Below are positions 22,112-29,385 of a stretch of 30,557 nt of DNA, one piece after another. Position numbers and translations under genes: made by a program. The first letter of the stretch is position 1. The number at the start of each line of letters is the position of its first letter. Origin of the DNA: a virus; IMG/VR virus record IMGVR_UViG_3300007734_000559, positions 1 through 30,557 of that record, one strand, 5' to 3'. The notes beneath the pieces are model-generated. The model saw only the letters and a list, made by a program, of their open reading frames with translations. It made no database searches and was not told where the DNA came from.

Positions 22112-22482
22112 CCGTCCTCAAATTCTTTCTCTTCCCAAGCCTGGCAGCATCGCAGGTCGTGGCAGCAGAACGAGAACTTCGTGCAGAATCCACGGAAGCC
22201 CGCGCCGTCGTCCCACTGGTTCCACGGGATGCGCTCCATCTTGAGCTGCGTGTCCGGCGTGTTGTCGTAGTACTCGCAATTCGAGCAGCGACGGCGACGA
22301 GCCTCGGCCTCGTCGAGCTGCATCGTCTTCGCGATGGCTCGCCAGTAGTCGGCGTTTGCCCCGCGCTCGTTCGACGGCTGCTCGGGTCCAAGCTGCCAGT
22401 CCTGAATCACCATGAGCGTGTTTTTCTTGTTCTCGCTCGTCGACGGGAACGGCTTTTCGATAGGGATTCCGAGCATCATCAT
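22108..22482 (-). CDS. Cysteine-rich virion-operon protein with HiPIP-like motif, 124 aa
   Basis: ATG 22482 overlaps the upstream stop (ATGA); three tandem ATG codons begin the gene. The C-terminal half carries C66/C69 in RCSNCEYYD, C100 in GFCTKF, C106/C107 and C112/C113 in RCCQAWEE. The order C-x2-C-x-Y, C-x2-F, C-x2-W resembles high-potential iron-sulfur proteins; a zinc site is the alternative. Similar small proteins are found among podovirus structural genes, role unknown. A smaller cousin of this pattern is encoded at 11768-11962. Confidence 0.75.
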   Translation of the reverse strand: MMMLGIPIEKPFPSTSENKKNTLMVIQDWQLGPEQPSNERGANADYWRAIAKTMQLDEAEARRRRCSNCEYYDNTPDTQLKMERIPWNQWDDGAGFRGFCTKFSFCCHDLRCCQAWEEKEFEDG

Positions 22483-22799
22483 GTGATTTGTACTCCGTTG
22501 GACGAGCCGAAGAGCGCAGCCGCGGCGCTGCACTCGTAGCGAATAATTTCCCCAGGAGCGAGCAGCGCGCCGATAACCTCGGGGCAGAGGTACGTCTCGC
22601 CGGGGAGGATGGTTTGCGCGATGATGATCGGCGACGACGCCGCCGAGCCAAGGCGCACGGTCAGCGTCACGTTCGCCGCGCTCTGGTTCGCGAAGGCCAT
22701 GTAGTCGATGCGCGTCTTCGCGTCCGTCGACGTGTAGGCGGTCGTTGCTGCATTCGGAACGAACGCCGGGGGGATGAGTTGCGAGGGCGTGACGGCCAT
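22479..22799 (-). CDS. Hypothetical structural protein, 106 aa
   Basis: A small beta-rich protein (NVTLTVRLGSAASSPIIIAQ, then PGETYLCPEVIG and GEIIRYECSAAAALF) of the kind often found as jelly-roll-like accessory virion proteins. Its layout is close to that of the 103-aa protein at 27247-27558 (shared pattern of an N-terminal arm, a strand with ET, and an LxPG turn), so the two may be distant relatives. TAATG junction upstream, ATGA downstream. No enzymatic motif. Confidence 0.7.
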   Translation of the reverse strand: MAVTPSQLIPPAFVPNAATTAYTSTDAKTRIDYMAFANQSAANVTLTVRLGSAASSPIIIAQTILPGETYLCPEVIGALLAPGEIIRYECSAAAALFGSSNGVQIT

Positions 22800-23710
22800 T
22801 AGACTTCCTGCGTGACGGTGAGAATAACCGAGGGGATTGCCGGGACGACGCCCGCGGATGGGAAAGTTGTAATCTGAAGAGCCACGTTGCTCACGGCGTA
22901 GACGAGCTCAAAATATTCGCCGGGGGCCAAACGTAGCACCCAATTCCACGCCGCGACGAGCTCCGCGTTGTTGCCCTGGATGCGCACCTGCGACGCAGAA
23001 TCGGGCACGTCGACGCCTGAGACGCGAGGCCACAGCCAGATGATGTGCGCGGGGGCTGTTGTGTTGTCGAGCTGCGCCGAAAATTGGAAGTTAAAAATGC
23101 CCGCGTCGGCGACGTAGACCCGCGACGTGTTCACGGGGTCGCGCCAGATGCCGCGCTCGATGTCCACCACGTCGAGGTCGATCGGATAATCCACGTTTGG
23201 GAGCAGCGCGACTTGAGTCACGAGCGAGGCGAACGCCCCGACGCCGACGCGCTTCGCGGGCACGACGGGAGGGGCCGTTGCTGGGTCCAGGTGGCCGCTT
23301 AACGCGCTTCGCGCAGCTTGGGCGACGGCTAGGGCGTTCGAGGCTTCAGCCGCCGCTGGGTCCAGGTGGCCGCTTAACGCGCTTCGCGCAGCTTGGGCGA
23401 CGGCTAGGGCGTTCGAGGCTTCAGCCGCCGCTGGGTCCAGGTGGCCGCTTAACGCGCTTTGCGCAGCTTGGGCGATGGCTAGGGCGTTCGAGGCTTCAGC
23501 CGCCGCGTCTTGGGCAAGCTGCGCGACTACGCCTGCGAGAGAGTTGACGTTTGCGAGCGCCGCGCCTGCGTCGAAGGCCACCGAATCAAGGCCCGTCGTC
23601 TTGACATCCTCGACCGTCGAAAAGAGCAATTCAAATTGCTTGATCTGCTCGTGCTCGGTGAGGAACTTTGCGAGCTGGTCACGGGTAAGGCCGAGGCGCT
23701 TGACGGCCAT
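22799..23710 (-). CDS. Candidate tail needle with alanine-rich repeats and jelly-roll knob
   Basis: 303-aa protein in three parts: an N-terminal helix LGLTRDQLAKFLTEHEQIKQFELLF (split here: KFLTEHEQIKQFELLF at 15-30), an alanine-rich helical stalk with three 25-residue tandem repeats (69-143, unit AEASNALAVAQAARSALSGH plus LDPAA), and a C-terminal beta domain (about 155-303) with FNFQFSAQLDN, IIWLWPRVSGVDVPDSAS and APGEYFELVYA, the style of phage C1q/TNF-like knobs. It directly follows the gp10-like gene, the place of the gp26 needle in P22, and Sf6-type needles carry such a knob. ATG 23710 is in a TGATG junction. A fibre is the alternative. Confidence 0.65.
   Translation of the reverse strand: MAVKRLGLTRDQLAKFLTEHEQIKQFELLFSTVEDVKTTGLDSVAFDAGAALANVNSLAGVVAQLAQDAAAEASNALAIAQAAQSALSGHLDPAAAEASNALAVAQAARSALSGHLDPAAAEASNALAVAQAARSALSGHLDPATAPPVVPAKRVGVGAFASLVTQVALLPNVDYPIDLDVVDIERGIWRDPVNTSRVYVADAGIFNFQFSAQLDNTTAPAHIIWLWPRVSGVDVPDSASQVRIQGNNAELVAAWNWVLRLAPGEYFELVYAVSNVALQITTFPSAGVVPAIPSVILTVTQEV
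23280..23504 (-). repeat. Three tandem 75-bp repeats within the needle-candidate gene
   Basis: Units at 23280-23354, 23355-23429 and 23430-23504. The first two appear identical; the third differs at two positions (cttcg to ctttg, gacgg to gatgg). Each unit encodes 25 residues in frame. Near-identity at DNA level implies recent amplification or gene conversion. Confidence 0.95.
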
Positions 23711-25113
23711 CACCAAGCCAGCGGTTCAAGGGTTGCTTCAAGGCTCGCGATCGGCAGATGCGCGGACGAGTCGCCGCGGAAGCGCTGGATGCGGAAGCGC
23801 CGCATCGAGCCCTGGCGACGCCACGCGATGCGGTGCTGCCGAGAGCCGAAGGCCCCGACGCGCACCGTCTGGTCGGTCGACCACGAGAGGCCGTCAAGGC
23901 TGTAGCTCGTCGAGATGAGCGGATTCTCGCCGAATGGCACGGAGCCAGGGAGCGCGACGAGTTCGAGCTCGTGGAAGATGACGCCGTTGCCTTCGGCGAA
24001 CGCGATCGGCGTCGTCAGCTCCCATCGCACGCGCTCGCCCCAATGCGTCGAGGTCGTCTGCTCGCAGTGGCCGAACGACGAGCTTGCAGGGTCGCCGACG
24101 CACCATCGGTCGTAGGCCCAAACGAAGTTGCGCGCGCGGTACTGCGCGAAGCCCTGGAGCGTGCTCACGAGCACGAACCACACGAACGAGCCGAGGGCCT
24201 TTGAGGCGTTGCCGTCGAAGACCAGCGTGCGGTCCGGGAGATGCACGTAAAGCAGCGCGTGTGCCCTATCGTTGCGGGCTTCGAACTTCACGCCTGCAAG
24301 CTGCGCTTCGGTGTAGGTCGCAAGGATTTGATCAATCTCGCGCGTCGAAATCTTGTTCGCCTGCGCGTTCAGCCCGACGAAGATTTCAGGGGCTTCGTTT
24401 CTGCCGCCGCCGAGGAAGGCGATTTGTTCCTGATACGCGCAGCACGCGAAGGTGCCGACGCAGCCTTTCATGATTTGCGCGCCCTCGATGCGCTGAAACG
24501 GGAAGCCGATGCCGCCCACGTTGTCGAAGAATTCAATCGTGTTCCGGTTAATCGCAGCGACTTCGTTTCGCATCTTCACGAGCGCGACGATGGGATCGGG
24601 GTCTGCTTCGCTGCTCGCGTACTTTAGCGGCAAGACAACAAACGGGTTATTGAGCTCGGTGACGATGAGGAACTCGCCGTCGGTCGTCATGAAGTAGCCG
24701 TCGACCCAGCAGAAATCCACAACGGTTCCGAGGTCGGGATCGACGACCTGCTGAAGCAAAGCTCCGGTGAGGTAGTAGAGTCGACCGCCGCTCGCGATGG
24801 CGAGGCGGTCGAACGAATAGTCAAACGTTACGAGCCCACCAGGGCCAACGTCGCCGAAGTCTTGCACGAGCCCCGTTGGGTCAATGTGCACGAGCCGCGA
24901 GCCCATCACGCGATAGAGCAATCCGTTCCAATTGATGCCGCCGCGGTCGGTGCCGGGGCCTACGCCGTCGCTCACGATGCCGTCGCCGGGGCGCAGGTAC
25001 GCATTCGAGATGCCCGTCGCCATCGGCACAGGGACCAAGTTCACCGGGTACGCCGTGCGAAAGTCGGGCGTCGTCGTGGCGTAGATGCCTGAGAGGAGCG
25101 GGATTGACGGCAT
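23710..25113 (-). CDS. P22 gp10-like packaged-DNA stabilisation / tail hub protein
   Basis: 467 aa, close to the 472 aa of P22 gp10, the tail component that closes the portal after packaging. Recognisable features: the N-terminus MPSIPLLSGIYATTTPDFRT with PVNLVPVP, then repeated beta-blade-like strands (RLAIASGGRLYYLTG, FCWVDGYFMTTDGEFLI, EQIAFLGGGRNEAPEIFVG) and a C-terminal WRRQGSMRRFRIQRFRGDS. ATG 25113 is chosen because this is the conserved start; upstream codons are arginine/proline-rich. It sits between gp4-like and needle-candidate genes, as in P22. Confidence 0.88.
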   Translation of the reverse strand: MPSIPLLSGIYATTTPDFRTAYPVNLVPVPMATGISNAYLRPGDGIVSDGVGPGTDRGGINWNGLLYRVMGSRLVHIDPTGLVQDFGDVGPGGLVTFDYSFDRLAIASGGRLYYLTGALLQQVVDPDLGTVVDFCWVDGYFMTTDGEFLIVTELNNPFVVLPLKYASSEADPDPIVALVKMRNEVAAINRNTIEFFDNVGGIGFPFQRIEGAQIMKGCVGTFACCAYQEQIAFLGGGRNEAPEIFVGLNAQANKISTREIDQILATYTEAQLAGVKFEARNDRAHALLYVHLPDRTLVFDGNASKALGSFVWFVLVSTLQGFAQYRARNFVWAYDRWCVGDPASSSFGHCEQTTSTHWGERVRWELTTPIAFAEGNGVIFHELELVALPGSVPFGENPLISTSYSLDGLSWSTDQTVRVGAFGSRQHRIAWRRQGSMRRFRIQRFRGDSSAHLPIASLEATLEPLAW

Positions 25114-25115
25114 GG

Positions 25116-25286
25116 CTATTCGTTCGCCGGGGCGGGTTCGAGGGGCTCGGCTTGGACGTTGAGCGCCTTGCCGAGAGTCTCGATGCACTCGGCGACGGCG
25201 ACCGCTTCGGCGAGCTCAAGGAGCCCGGCCTTCTGCGCGCGGTGAGCCACGATGACGAGGTTTTTGAGCGCTTGTTCGGGAGTCAC
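25116..25286 (-). CDS. 56-aa hypothetical helical protein
   Basis: Read from GTG 25286, which overlaps the upstream TGA (GTGA), to a TAG two bases before the gp10-like ATG. The product is a helical VTPEQALKNLVIVAHRAQKA, then LLELAEAVAVAECIETLGKA and a Pro/Glu tail. This resembles small phage proteins of two amphipathic helices found beside structural genes. Fits the coupling style of the operon. Function unknown. Confidence 0.65.
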   Translation of the reverse strand: MTPEQALKNLVIVAHRAQKAGLLELAEAVAVAECIETLGKALNVQAEPLEPAPANE

Positions 25287-25615
25287 AGAGACACCTCTTC
25301 GGGCGAGACGGGCGATGCAACTGCCGGAAGGTCGGGAGCTGCAACTGCCGGGACGATCTCAACGATGACGAGTCCGAGGCTTTCCGCAGTGTGCCGGTAC
25401 AGATACTCGTCGTCGCTGCCCCACGCGGCGTAGGCTGCGCCGTCGAGGGATAGCGATCCGCCCTGATACGCGCCGGGCGCGTCGCCAGTGACGGCCCACT
25501 GCACCGTGGCTTGGCCGGCGACGCCTAGCGCGTTGCAGGTCGCATTTGCGATCTTGAGCGCGTCGCAGGACACGGGCGGGAGGCCCACGGAAACAGGCTG
25601 AATTTTTGCGTGCAT
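25283..25615 (-). CDS. Hypothetical structural protein, 110 aa
   Basis: ATG 25615 begins MHAKIQPVSVGLPPVSCDAL. The open frame continues upstream within the fibre gene but in an arginine-rich shadow. The product has beta-like strands GQATVQWAVTGDAPGAYQGG and LSLDGAAYAAWGSDDEYLYRH, then VIVEIVP and a proline/acidic tail; it may be a small decoration or fibre-associated protein. Follows the tail fibre by 10 nt. Confidence 0.7.
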   Translation of the reverse strand: MHAKIQPVSVGLPPVSCDALKIANATCNALGVAGQATVQWAVTGDAPGAYQGGSLSLDGAAYAAWGSDDEYLYRHTAESLGLVIVEIVPAVAAPDLPAVASPVSPEEVSL

Positions 25616-25625
25616 GATGATGGTC

Positions 25626-27245
25626 TCAAACAAGGGTGAAAGTTTTTGTGACGCCAGCGACGCGCATACTGATATTTGCGCCGTCAAACCAAATATCGCC
25701 ATCGTTCGGGGCCGTTGGTGCGACTCCGCTGCGGATGCGAAGAGAGGCTGCCGCCGTCGTCGACGCCCCAATATCTGCCTGCGCCGTTGCGACGGTGCCA
25801 GCCACCTGCCCCATTGCGGTCTTGCCGGCGAGCACGTTGCTCGCGAGCGTGTCTTCTTGCGAGATGCCCCAGCGGTTCGTGATCGACGCGCCGCCGCTAA
25901 TCGCCGCAGCCTGGAGCCGCAAGCCGTACGCGTTAGTAACGACGTGGCCCGCCGATAGCGTAAACCCACCTGCGTTGAATGCTGTAAGCGTCCCCGTCGT
26001 TCCGGCCGCCGCGAAATTGTGAAAAAGCTGAAACCCTGTCACAACGTTATACGCATACGATGCTGCTGACGCGGCCCCGGTAGATGCTTGAATAAGCGCG
26101 ACTGACCCTGTAACGTTTTGTGCTGCAAGGTCTCCTGGTGTTGCGCGCAAGTGCCGAAATAACGATCCTGTGATTGTGTTTACACCACTTGAACTTATAA
26201 TATTTGGAATAACCTGAAACCCGATAAAAGAGCCACCAGCCAAATTAGTAAGTTGAGGCTTTGCGTCAATGCCGTAACAAGTATTGGTCCCAACTACGGA
26301 AGCGTCAAACGGGTCAGTCACAAGGCGCAATCCCGCCCAATTTTGCGTCAAACCTAGAATTCCCGTCGTTTGGCTGTAAATCAACGGCACGTTTGCTTGT
26401 CCAAACCCGCTTATCCACCCGCCCCCCACAACATCAAGCGCCGCCCGTGGCGTAGCCGTTCCGGCCCCGATGCGCCCGAGCGCCGTGACGTTGCCCGAGC
26501 CTGCGACAATCTGCGCGATGGTGGCGACGGTCACGACGAAGCCCGCGCCCGCGCCGATGGTCGCGCACGAGAGCGCGTTTCCTGCCGTGTAGGCGGTCCC
26601 CGGCGAGCGCAAGACGCAGACCGTAACAATCCCGCCCGCGACAACGATGTCCGCCGTTGCGCCCGTGCCCGTGCCGCCCGTAAGCGCCTGCTGCGAGTAG
26701 GTGCCATTCGTGTAGAGCGTGCCGCCTGCGGTCAGCGCAACGGTTGCGATTGCGCCGTTCTGGAGCGTTGCCGCCGTCACGTTGTTTCGCTGCAACAGCA
26801 GGTCGTGCGGCGTGGCTGAACCCACGACGACGGTCCCTCCGGTGATGCCTGTGCGAAATTCCCGAATGCTGTCCGAAGACGAGAAGAGCGCCTCGGCACT
26901 ATTCCCGAGGCGAATGCCATCGTAGCTGGGGGCCGAAACGATGCCATCGCTAACGCTTAGCAACGTGCCTGGAGCGCAGCCGATGCCCAGGCGTTTGCTT
27001 ACTGTATTTAATGTTAATACGCCTCCCAGGGCCAACGCGTCTGGATGGCTTGGAAGCGTCCACGTCTGATTGCTCGTGAACGTCTCCGCCGTTGCCGCGC
27101 TCGTGATCGTCGTGCCCGACTCGCTCAGGAGCGAATCGCCGATTGACGACGCCGTTGCGAACTTCGCCAGCTTGCCGGGGGTGCCGGTGCCCGTAACCGT
27201 GCCGCCGCCGCCGCCGCCGAGGTTTGCTACTGCCTTAAGTCCCAT
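25626..27245 (-). CDS. Tail fibre
   Basis: 539-aa glycine/threonine/serine/alanine-rich fibrous protein starting MGLKAVANLGGGGGG, with short repeating strands (LLSESGTTITSAATAETFTS, GGVLTLNTVSKRLGIGCAP) and segments such as GNVTALGRIGAGTATPRAALDVVGGG, the style of phage neck or tail fibres with beta-prism/helix turns. The C-terminus APTAPNDGDIWFDGANISMR with VAGVTKTFTLV is a common fibre ending. A part of the central region (about 26150-26330) is clearly more AT-rich than its surroundings, hinting at exchange of the receptor-recognition part. Binding target unknown. Confidence 0.75.
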   Translation of the reverse strand: MGLKAVANLGGGGGGTVTGTGTPGKLAKFATASSIGDSLLSESGTTITSAATAETFTSNQTWTLPSHPDALALGGVLTLNTVSKRLGIGCAPGTLLSVSDGIVSAPSYDGIRLGNSAEALFSSSDSIREFRTGITGGTVVVGSATPHDLLLQRNNVTAATLQNGAIATVALTAGGTLYTNGTYSQQALTGGTGTGATADIVVAGGIVTVCVLRSPGTAYTAGNALSCATIGAGAGFVVTVATIAQIVAGSGNVTALGRIGAGTATPRAALDVVGGGWISGFGQANVPLIYSQTTGILGLTQNWAGLRLVTDPFDASVVGTNTCYGIDAKPQLTNLAGGSFIGFQVIPNIISSSGVNTITGSLFRHLRATPGDLAAQNVTGSVALIQASTGAASAASYAYNVVTGFQLFHNFAAAGTTGTLTAFNAGGFTLSAGHVVTNAYGLRLQAAAISGGASITNRWGISQEDTLASNVLAGKTAMGQVAGTVATAQADIGASTTAAASLRIRSGVAPTAPNDGDIWFDGANISMRVAGVTKTFTLV

Positions 27246-27246
27246 T

Positions 27247-27558
27247 TTAGAGCCCCTCGCCTGGAATAACGTGCAGGCTACCGGCTGCGCCGGAGCCGAT
27301 GTACGCGAAGAACTGATAGCCGCGCTGCTTCGTGATGACGCACTTCATACCTGGCAAAATAAGGTAATCCCCGCCGAGGGTAGCCGTTAGCGTGGCTGTT
27401 TCGCCGAAGCGAATCGAGCAGCTAATCGCCGCCGATAGGTTCGTGAGCTCGACGGCTGACGAGTTATTCGGGAACGCCTGCACCGCGCTCGCAACGCCTG
27501 GGGCAACGGTGACGCCCTGGCCGTAAGCGGGGGCGAATGCCTGAGTATAATAGCTCAT
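27247..27558 (-). CDS. Hypothetical small beta-rich structural protein, 103 aa
   Basis: Begins MSYYTQAFAPAYGQGVTVAP. Alternating hydrophobic strands (SAVELTNLSAAISCSIRFGE, ATLGGDYLILPGMKCVITKQ) end with HVIPGEGL. Ribosome-binding site GAGGT 6 nt upstream. Its plan is similar to the 106-aa protein at 22479-22799. Probably a head-tail or fibre accessory protein; no family recognised. Confidence 0.7.
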   Translation of the reverse strand: MSYYTQAFAPAYGQGVTVAPGVASAVQAFPNNSSAVELTNLSAAISCSIRFGETATLTATLGGDYLILPGMKCVITKQRGYQFFAYIGSGAAGSLHVIPGEGL

Positions 27559-27566
27559 AATGGACC

Positions 27567-28394
27567 TCAGATGAGATAGGTTGCGACGGTGTATTGAATC
27601 GACGTGGACGCCGGGAAAACGAGTACCGGCGTGTCTGGCTTTTGAAATCTGACCCTGGTTACTCCCGCGATTTTGCCGAAGAACGCAACAACACCGTTGC
27701 CTACTGGCGTGCCCGAAACCACGTCGCCGACTGGCAGAATAAGCCCCGGCAAACCGTCGAAGTAGTCCGTCGCCGACGTGAAGTTCAGTGTTGAAGCGGC
27801 GGCGGTCGTAATCGTGAGCCCGAGCGTCACCACAGAGCCGGTGCGCTGATAGCGCGCGGAAAAGACAACGGTGCCGACGATGCCTGCGCCGTTGTAAATC
27901 GGTGTAAAGATTCCGTTGGTGACGCCGAGCGTCGACGGCTTGCTAATCGTCCACCACGCAACGGAGAGCACGTCATATCGCAGCGTGATCGACCCGTCGG
28001 CGGGGATGCCCGTTGGTGCGCCGTTAAGGGCTGTTGCGCCGTTCAGCGTGAAGCTAAGCGCTGTTACCTCCTGCGAGGAGTACAAGACGATTTCTTGCCC
28101 GTCTGCGGCGCTTGCAGCGGCAGGCAGAACGATGGTGCCGGTCGCCATTGGCCCGGTTGGCGTGAGCAGCACGAAGAGCGAGCTCGCCGTCGTCGGGAGC
28201 GTGAGCGTGAAGCCTGCAAGCGTCGGCGATGCCGTCACGCGCTGGAACGCTGGCGACATCCATGCTTGCTCGATGTACGAGAGCAACGTCGAAACCGACG
28301 CGCGGCGCGCGTCTCCGTTGCTTGCAGAGTACACCGGAATTTGATCGGAGCCCGAGAGCTGATTCAGAGAGGCGAGCTGGTTAATCGTCGGCAT
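27567..28394 (-). CDS. Virion fibre/appendage protein with conserved N-terminal adaptor
   Basis: 275 aa. The first 45 residues (MPTINQLASLNQLSGSDQIP, VYSASNGDARRASVSTLLSY) match a short adaptor that starts many fibre-like proteins of podoviruses and places them on the head or tail. The rest is beta-rich with NFTSATDYFDGLPGLILPVG and a C-terminal VQYTV-like ending (SIQYTVATYLI), resembling a trimeric knob. Preceded by AGGA ribosome-binding site. It follows the gp4-like gene. Host-contact or decoration role. Confidence 0.75.
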   Translation of the reverse strand: MPTINQLASLNQLSGSDQIPVYSASNGDARRASVSTLLSYIEQAWMSPAFQRVTASPTLAGFTLTLPTTASSLFVLLTPTGPMATGTIVLPAAASAADGQEIVLYSSQEVTALSFTLNGATALNGAPTGIPADGSITLRYDVLSVAWWTISKPSTLGVTNGIFTPIYNGAGIVGTVVFSARYQRTGSVVTLGLTITTAAASTLNFTSATDYFDGLPGLILPVGDVVSGTPVGNGVVAFFGKIAGVTRVRFQKPDTPVLVFPASTSIQYTVATYLI

Positions 28395-28403
28395 GGAGAA
28401 TCC

Positions 28404-28886
28404 TTAATCGTAATCGATCGGCGCGTCGTTACCGGCGAGCAGCGGCGCAACGGGGTCGCGCAAGAATGGCCCGCCCTGCCAGCACCACGGCTTGTTGCCC
28501 GCGCCTGCGGGGAGCGTGCCCGGGAACTGCTGGTCGTTCGGCATCGCGGCGCGCACGAGAATTGTGGCGTAGCTTCCGCGTGCGGTCGCCATCGTCGCGG
28601 GCAAGACCTGCTTGCCATAACTCGGGGCGATGCGGCACGCGAGGTTCGTCACGATCGCTTCGTTCGCGCGGTCGGGCACGGATGTCTGCGTGTCGAGGTC
28701 GCTTTGCTGAGGCGAGAGCGGCAGCGGATAGCCGAGGCGAATGCCGCGCTCGTTCCACTCGGCCATCATGCCGTCGAGGCGGCGAAGGGCCGTCTGGAGG
28801 TCTTGAGGCGTCGAGTTGAACACGTAGTCGGCGAGGCCGATTTCCGTCAGCGCCGCTTCGATGTACTGCCGCTTTGTGTAGCCCAT
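28404..28886 (-). CDS. P22 gp4-like tail accessory factor
   Basis: 160-aa (P22 gp4 is 166 aa) protein that binds the portal ring after DNA packaging and links it to the tail. The sequence MGYTKRQYIEAALTEIGLAD, YVFNSTPQDLQTALRRLDGM and MAEWNERGIRLGYPLPLSPQ is typical of this family, followed by VPDRANEAIVTNLACRIAPSYGK (split as RANEAIVTNLACRIAPSYGK). In P22 a muramidase activity has been reported for gp4; no such site is claimed here. Location downstream of coat and upstream of gp10-like agrees with P22 order. Confidence 0.88.
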   Translation of the reverse strand: MGYTKRQYIEAALTEIGLADYVFNSTPQDLQTALRRLDGMMAEWNERGIRLGYPLPLSPQQSDLDTQTSVPDRANEAIVTNLACRIAPSYGKQVLPATMATARGSYATILVRAAMPNDQQFPGTLPAGAGNKPWCWQGGPFLRDPVAPLLAGNDAPIDYD

Positions 28887-28889
28887 GGG

Positions 28890-29183
28890 TTAGCCCTTCA
28901 GCGCCGTTTCGATGCGCTCTGCCAGCGTCTTGTCGCTCCATCGCTTGTCGATTTTGATGCGCAGCTCTGCGGCCTTGCGCTCAAGCTCGTCGCGCGTTGG
29001 CGGAGCGTCGCTCACGTCGTCCGAGAGCGCAGCAGCAGCGGCGACGGGCGCGGCAGTCTTCGCGGCAATCGCGTCGGCTTTGCTCGCGCTCCACCCTTCA
29101 GCGAGACGCTTCTCGACAAGGTGCGGGGCCTCGTTGCGGTACTCGAGCCCGTGGGCTTTTCTCCAGCGGTAGACGAGCGCCAT
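28890..29183 (-). CDS. Small protein with C-terminal HeH/SAP-like helix pair, 97 aa
   Basis: ATG 29183 begins MALVYRWRKAHGLEYRNEAP. The C-terminal 35 residues (RDELERKAAELRIKIDKRWS then DKTLAERIETALKG) resemble the HeH/LEM-SAP-like motif common near the ends of phage head proteins, where it may touch DNA or a partner. Between them is an Ala/Asp-rich linker. Position after coat suggests a head-completion or head accessory protein. The upstream extension (MRAKRRKASE) is not needed. Confidence 0.7.
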   Translation of the reverse strand: MALVYRWRKAHGLEYRNEAPHLVEKRLAEGWSASKADAIAAKTAAPVAAAAALSDDVSDAPPTRDELERKAAELRIKIDKRWSDKTLAERIETALKG

Positions 29184-29184
29184 C

Positions 29185-29307
29185 TCACTTGCCTTTCTTC
29201 GCTTTGCGCGCAATCGCGACAGCTTGCTTCGCCGGCTTGCCGGCTTTCATCTCCGTCTTGAGGTTCTTCTCGGCGGAGCCCTTTGCGTAACCTTTGACAA
29301 GCGGCAT
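29185..29307 (-). CDS. 40-aa lysine-rich phage protein (DUF6496-like)
   Basis: Starts MPLVKGYAKGSAEKNLKTEM and continues KAGKPAKQAVAIARKAKKGK. The pattern K-x-N-x-K-T-E-M, then GKPxKQAVAIA is a small conserved phage protein (DUF6496-like) seen beside virion genes. Very basic, so DNA or RNA binding is possible. One base separates its TGA from the next ATG. The gene is followed upstream (toward coat) by a strong terminator, so it may be made from readthrough. Confidence 0.75.
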   Translation of the reverse strand: MPLVKGYAKGSAEKNLKTEMKAGKPAKQAVAIARKAKKGK

Positions 29308-29334
29308 GGCGCGCACGGTAGCACGCGCACGGCG

Positions 29335-29362
29335 AAAAAAAAGGAGCGACCGAAGCCGCTCC
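29335..29362 (-). terminator. Rho-independent terminator after coat gene (UUCG tetraloop)
   Basis: On the minus strand GGAGCGGC (29362-29355), loop TTCG, GTCGCTCC (29350-29343) gives an 8-bp stem, including one G-U, closed by the stable C(UUCG)G loop and followed by eight U residues (29342-29335). It lies 24 nt past the coat stop. Confidence 0.9.
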
Positions 29363-29385
29363 CTCTTTCGCTCGCGCTCAGTGAA

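Noticed and set aside
23280-23504. CRISPR-like repeat array
   Set aside because: The three 75-bp units are directly adjacent with no spacers and lie in frame within a protein gene.
24082-24473. Plus-strand frames inside the gp10-like gene
   Set aside because: Arg/Ser-rich shadows antisense to a well-supported structural gene.
15376-28394. Diversity-generating retroelement (variable repeat in a fibre gene)
   Set aside because: I found no reverse transcriptase and no adenine-biased template/variable pair in the window; the missing segment could not be examined.
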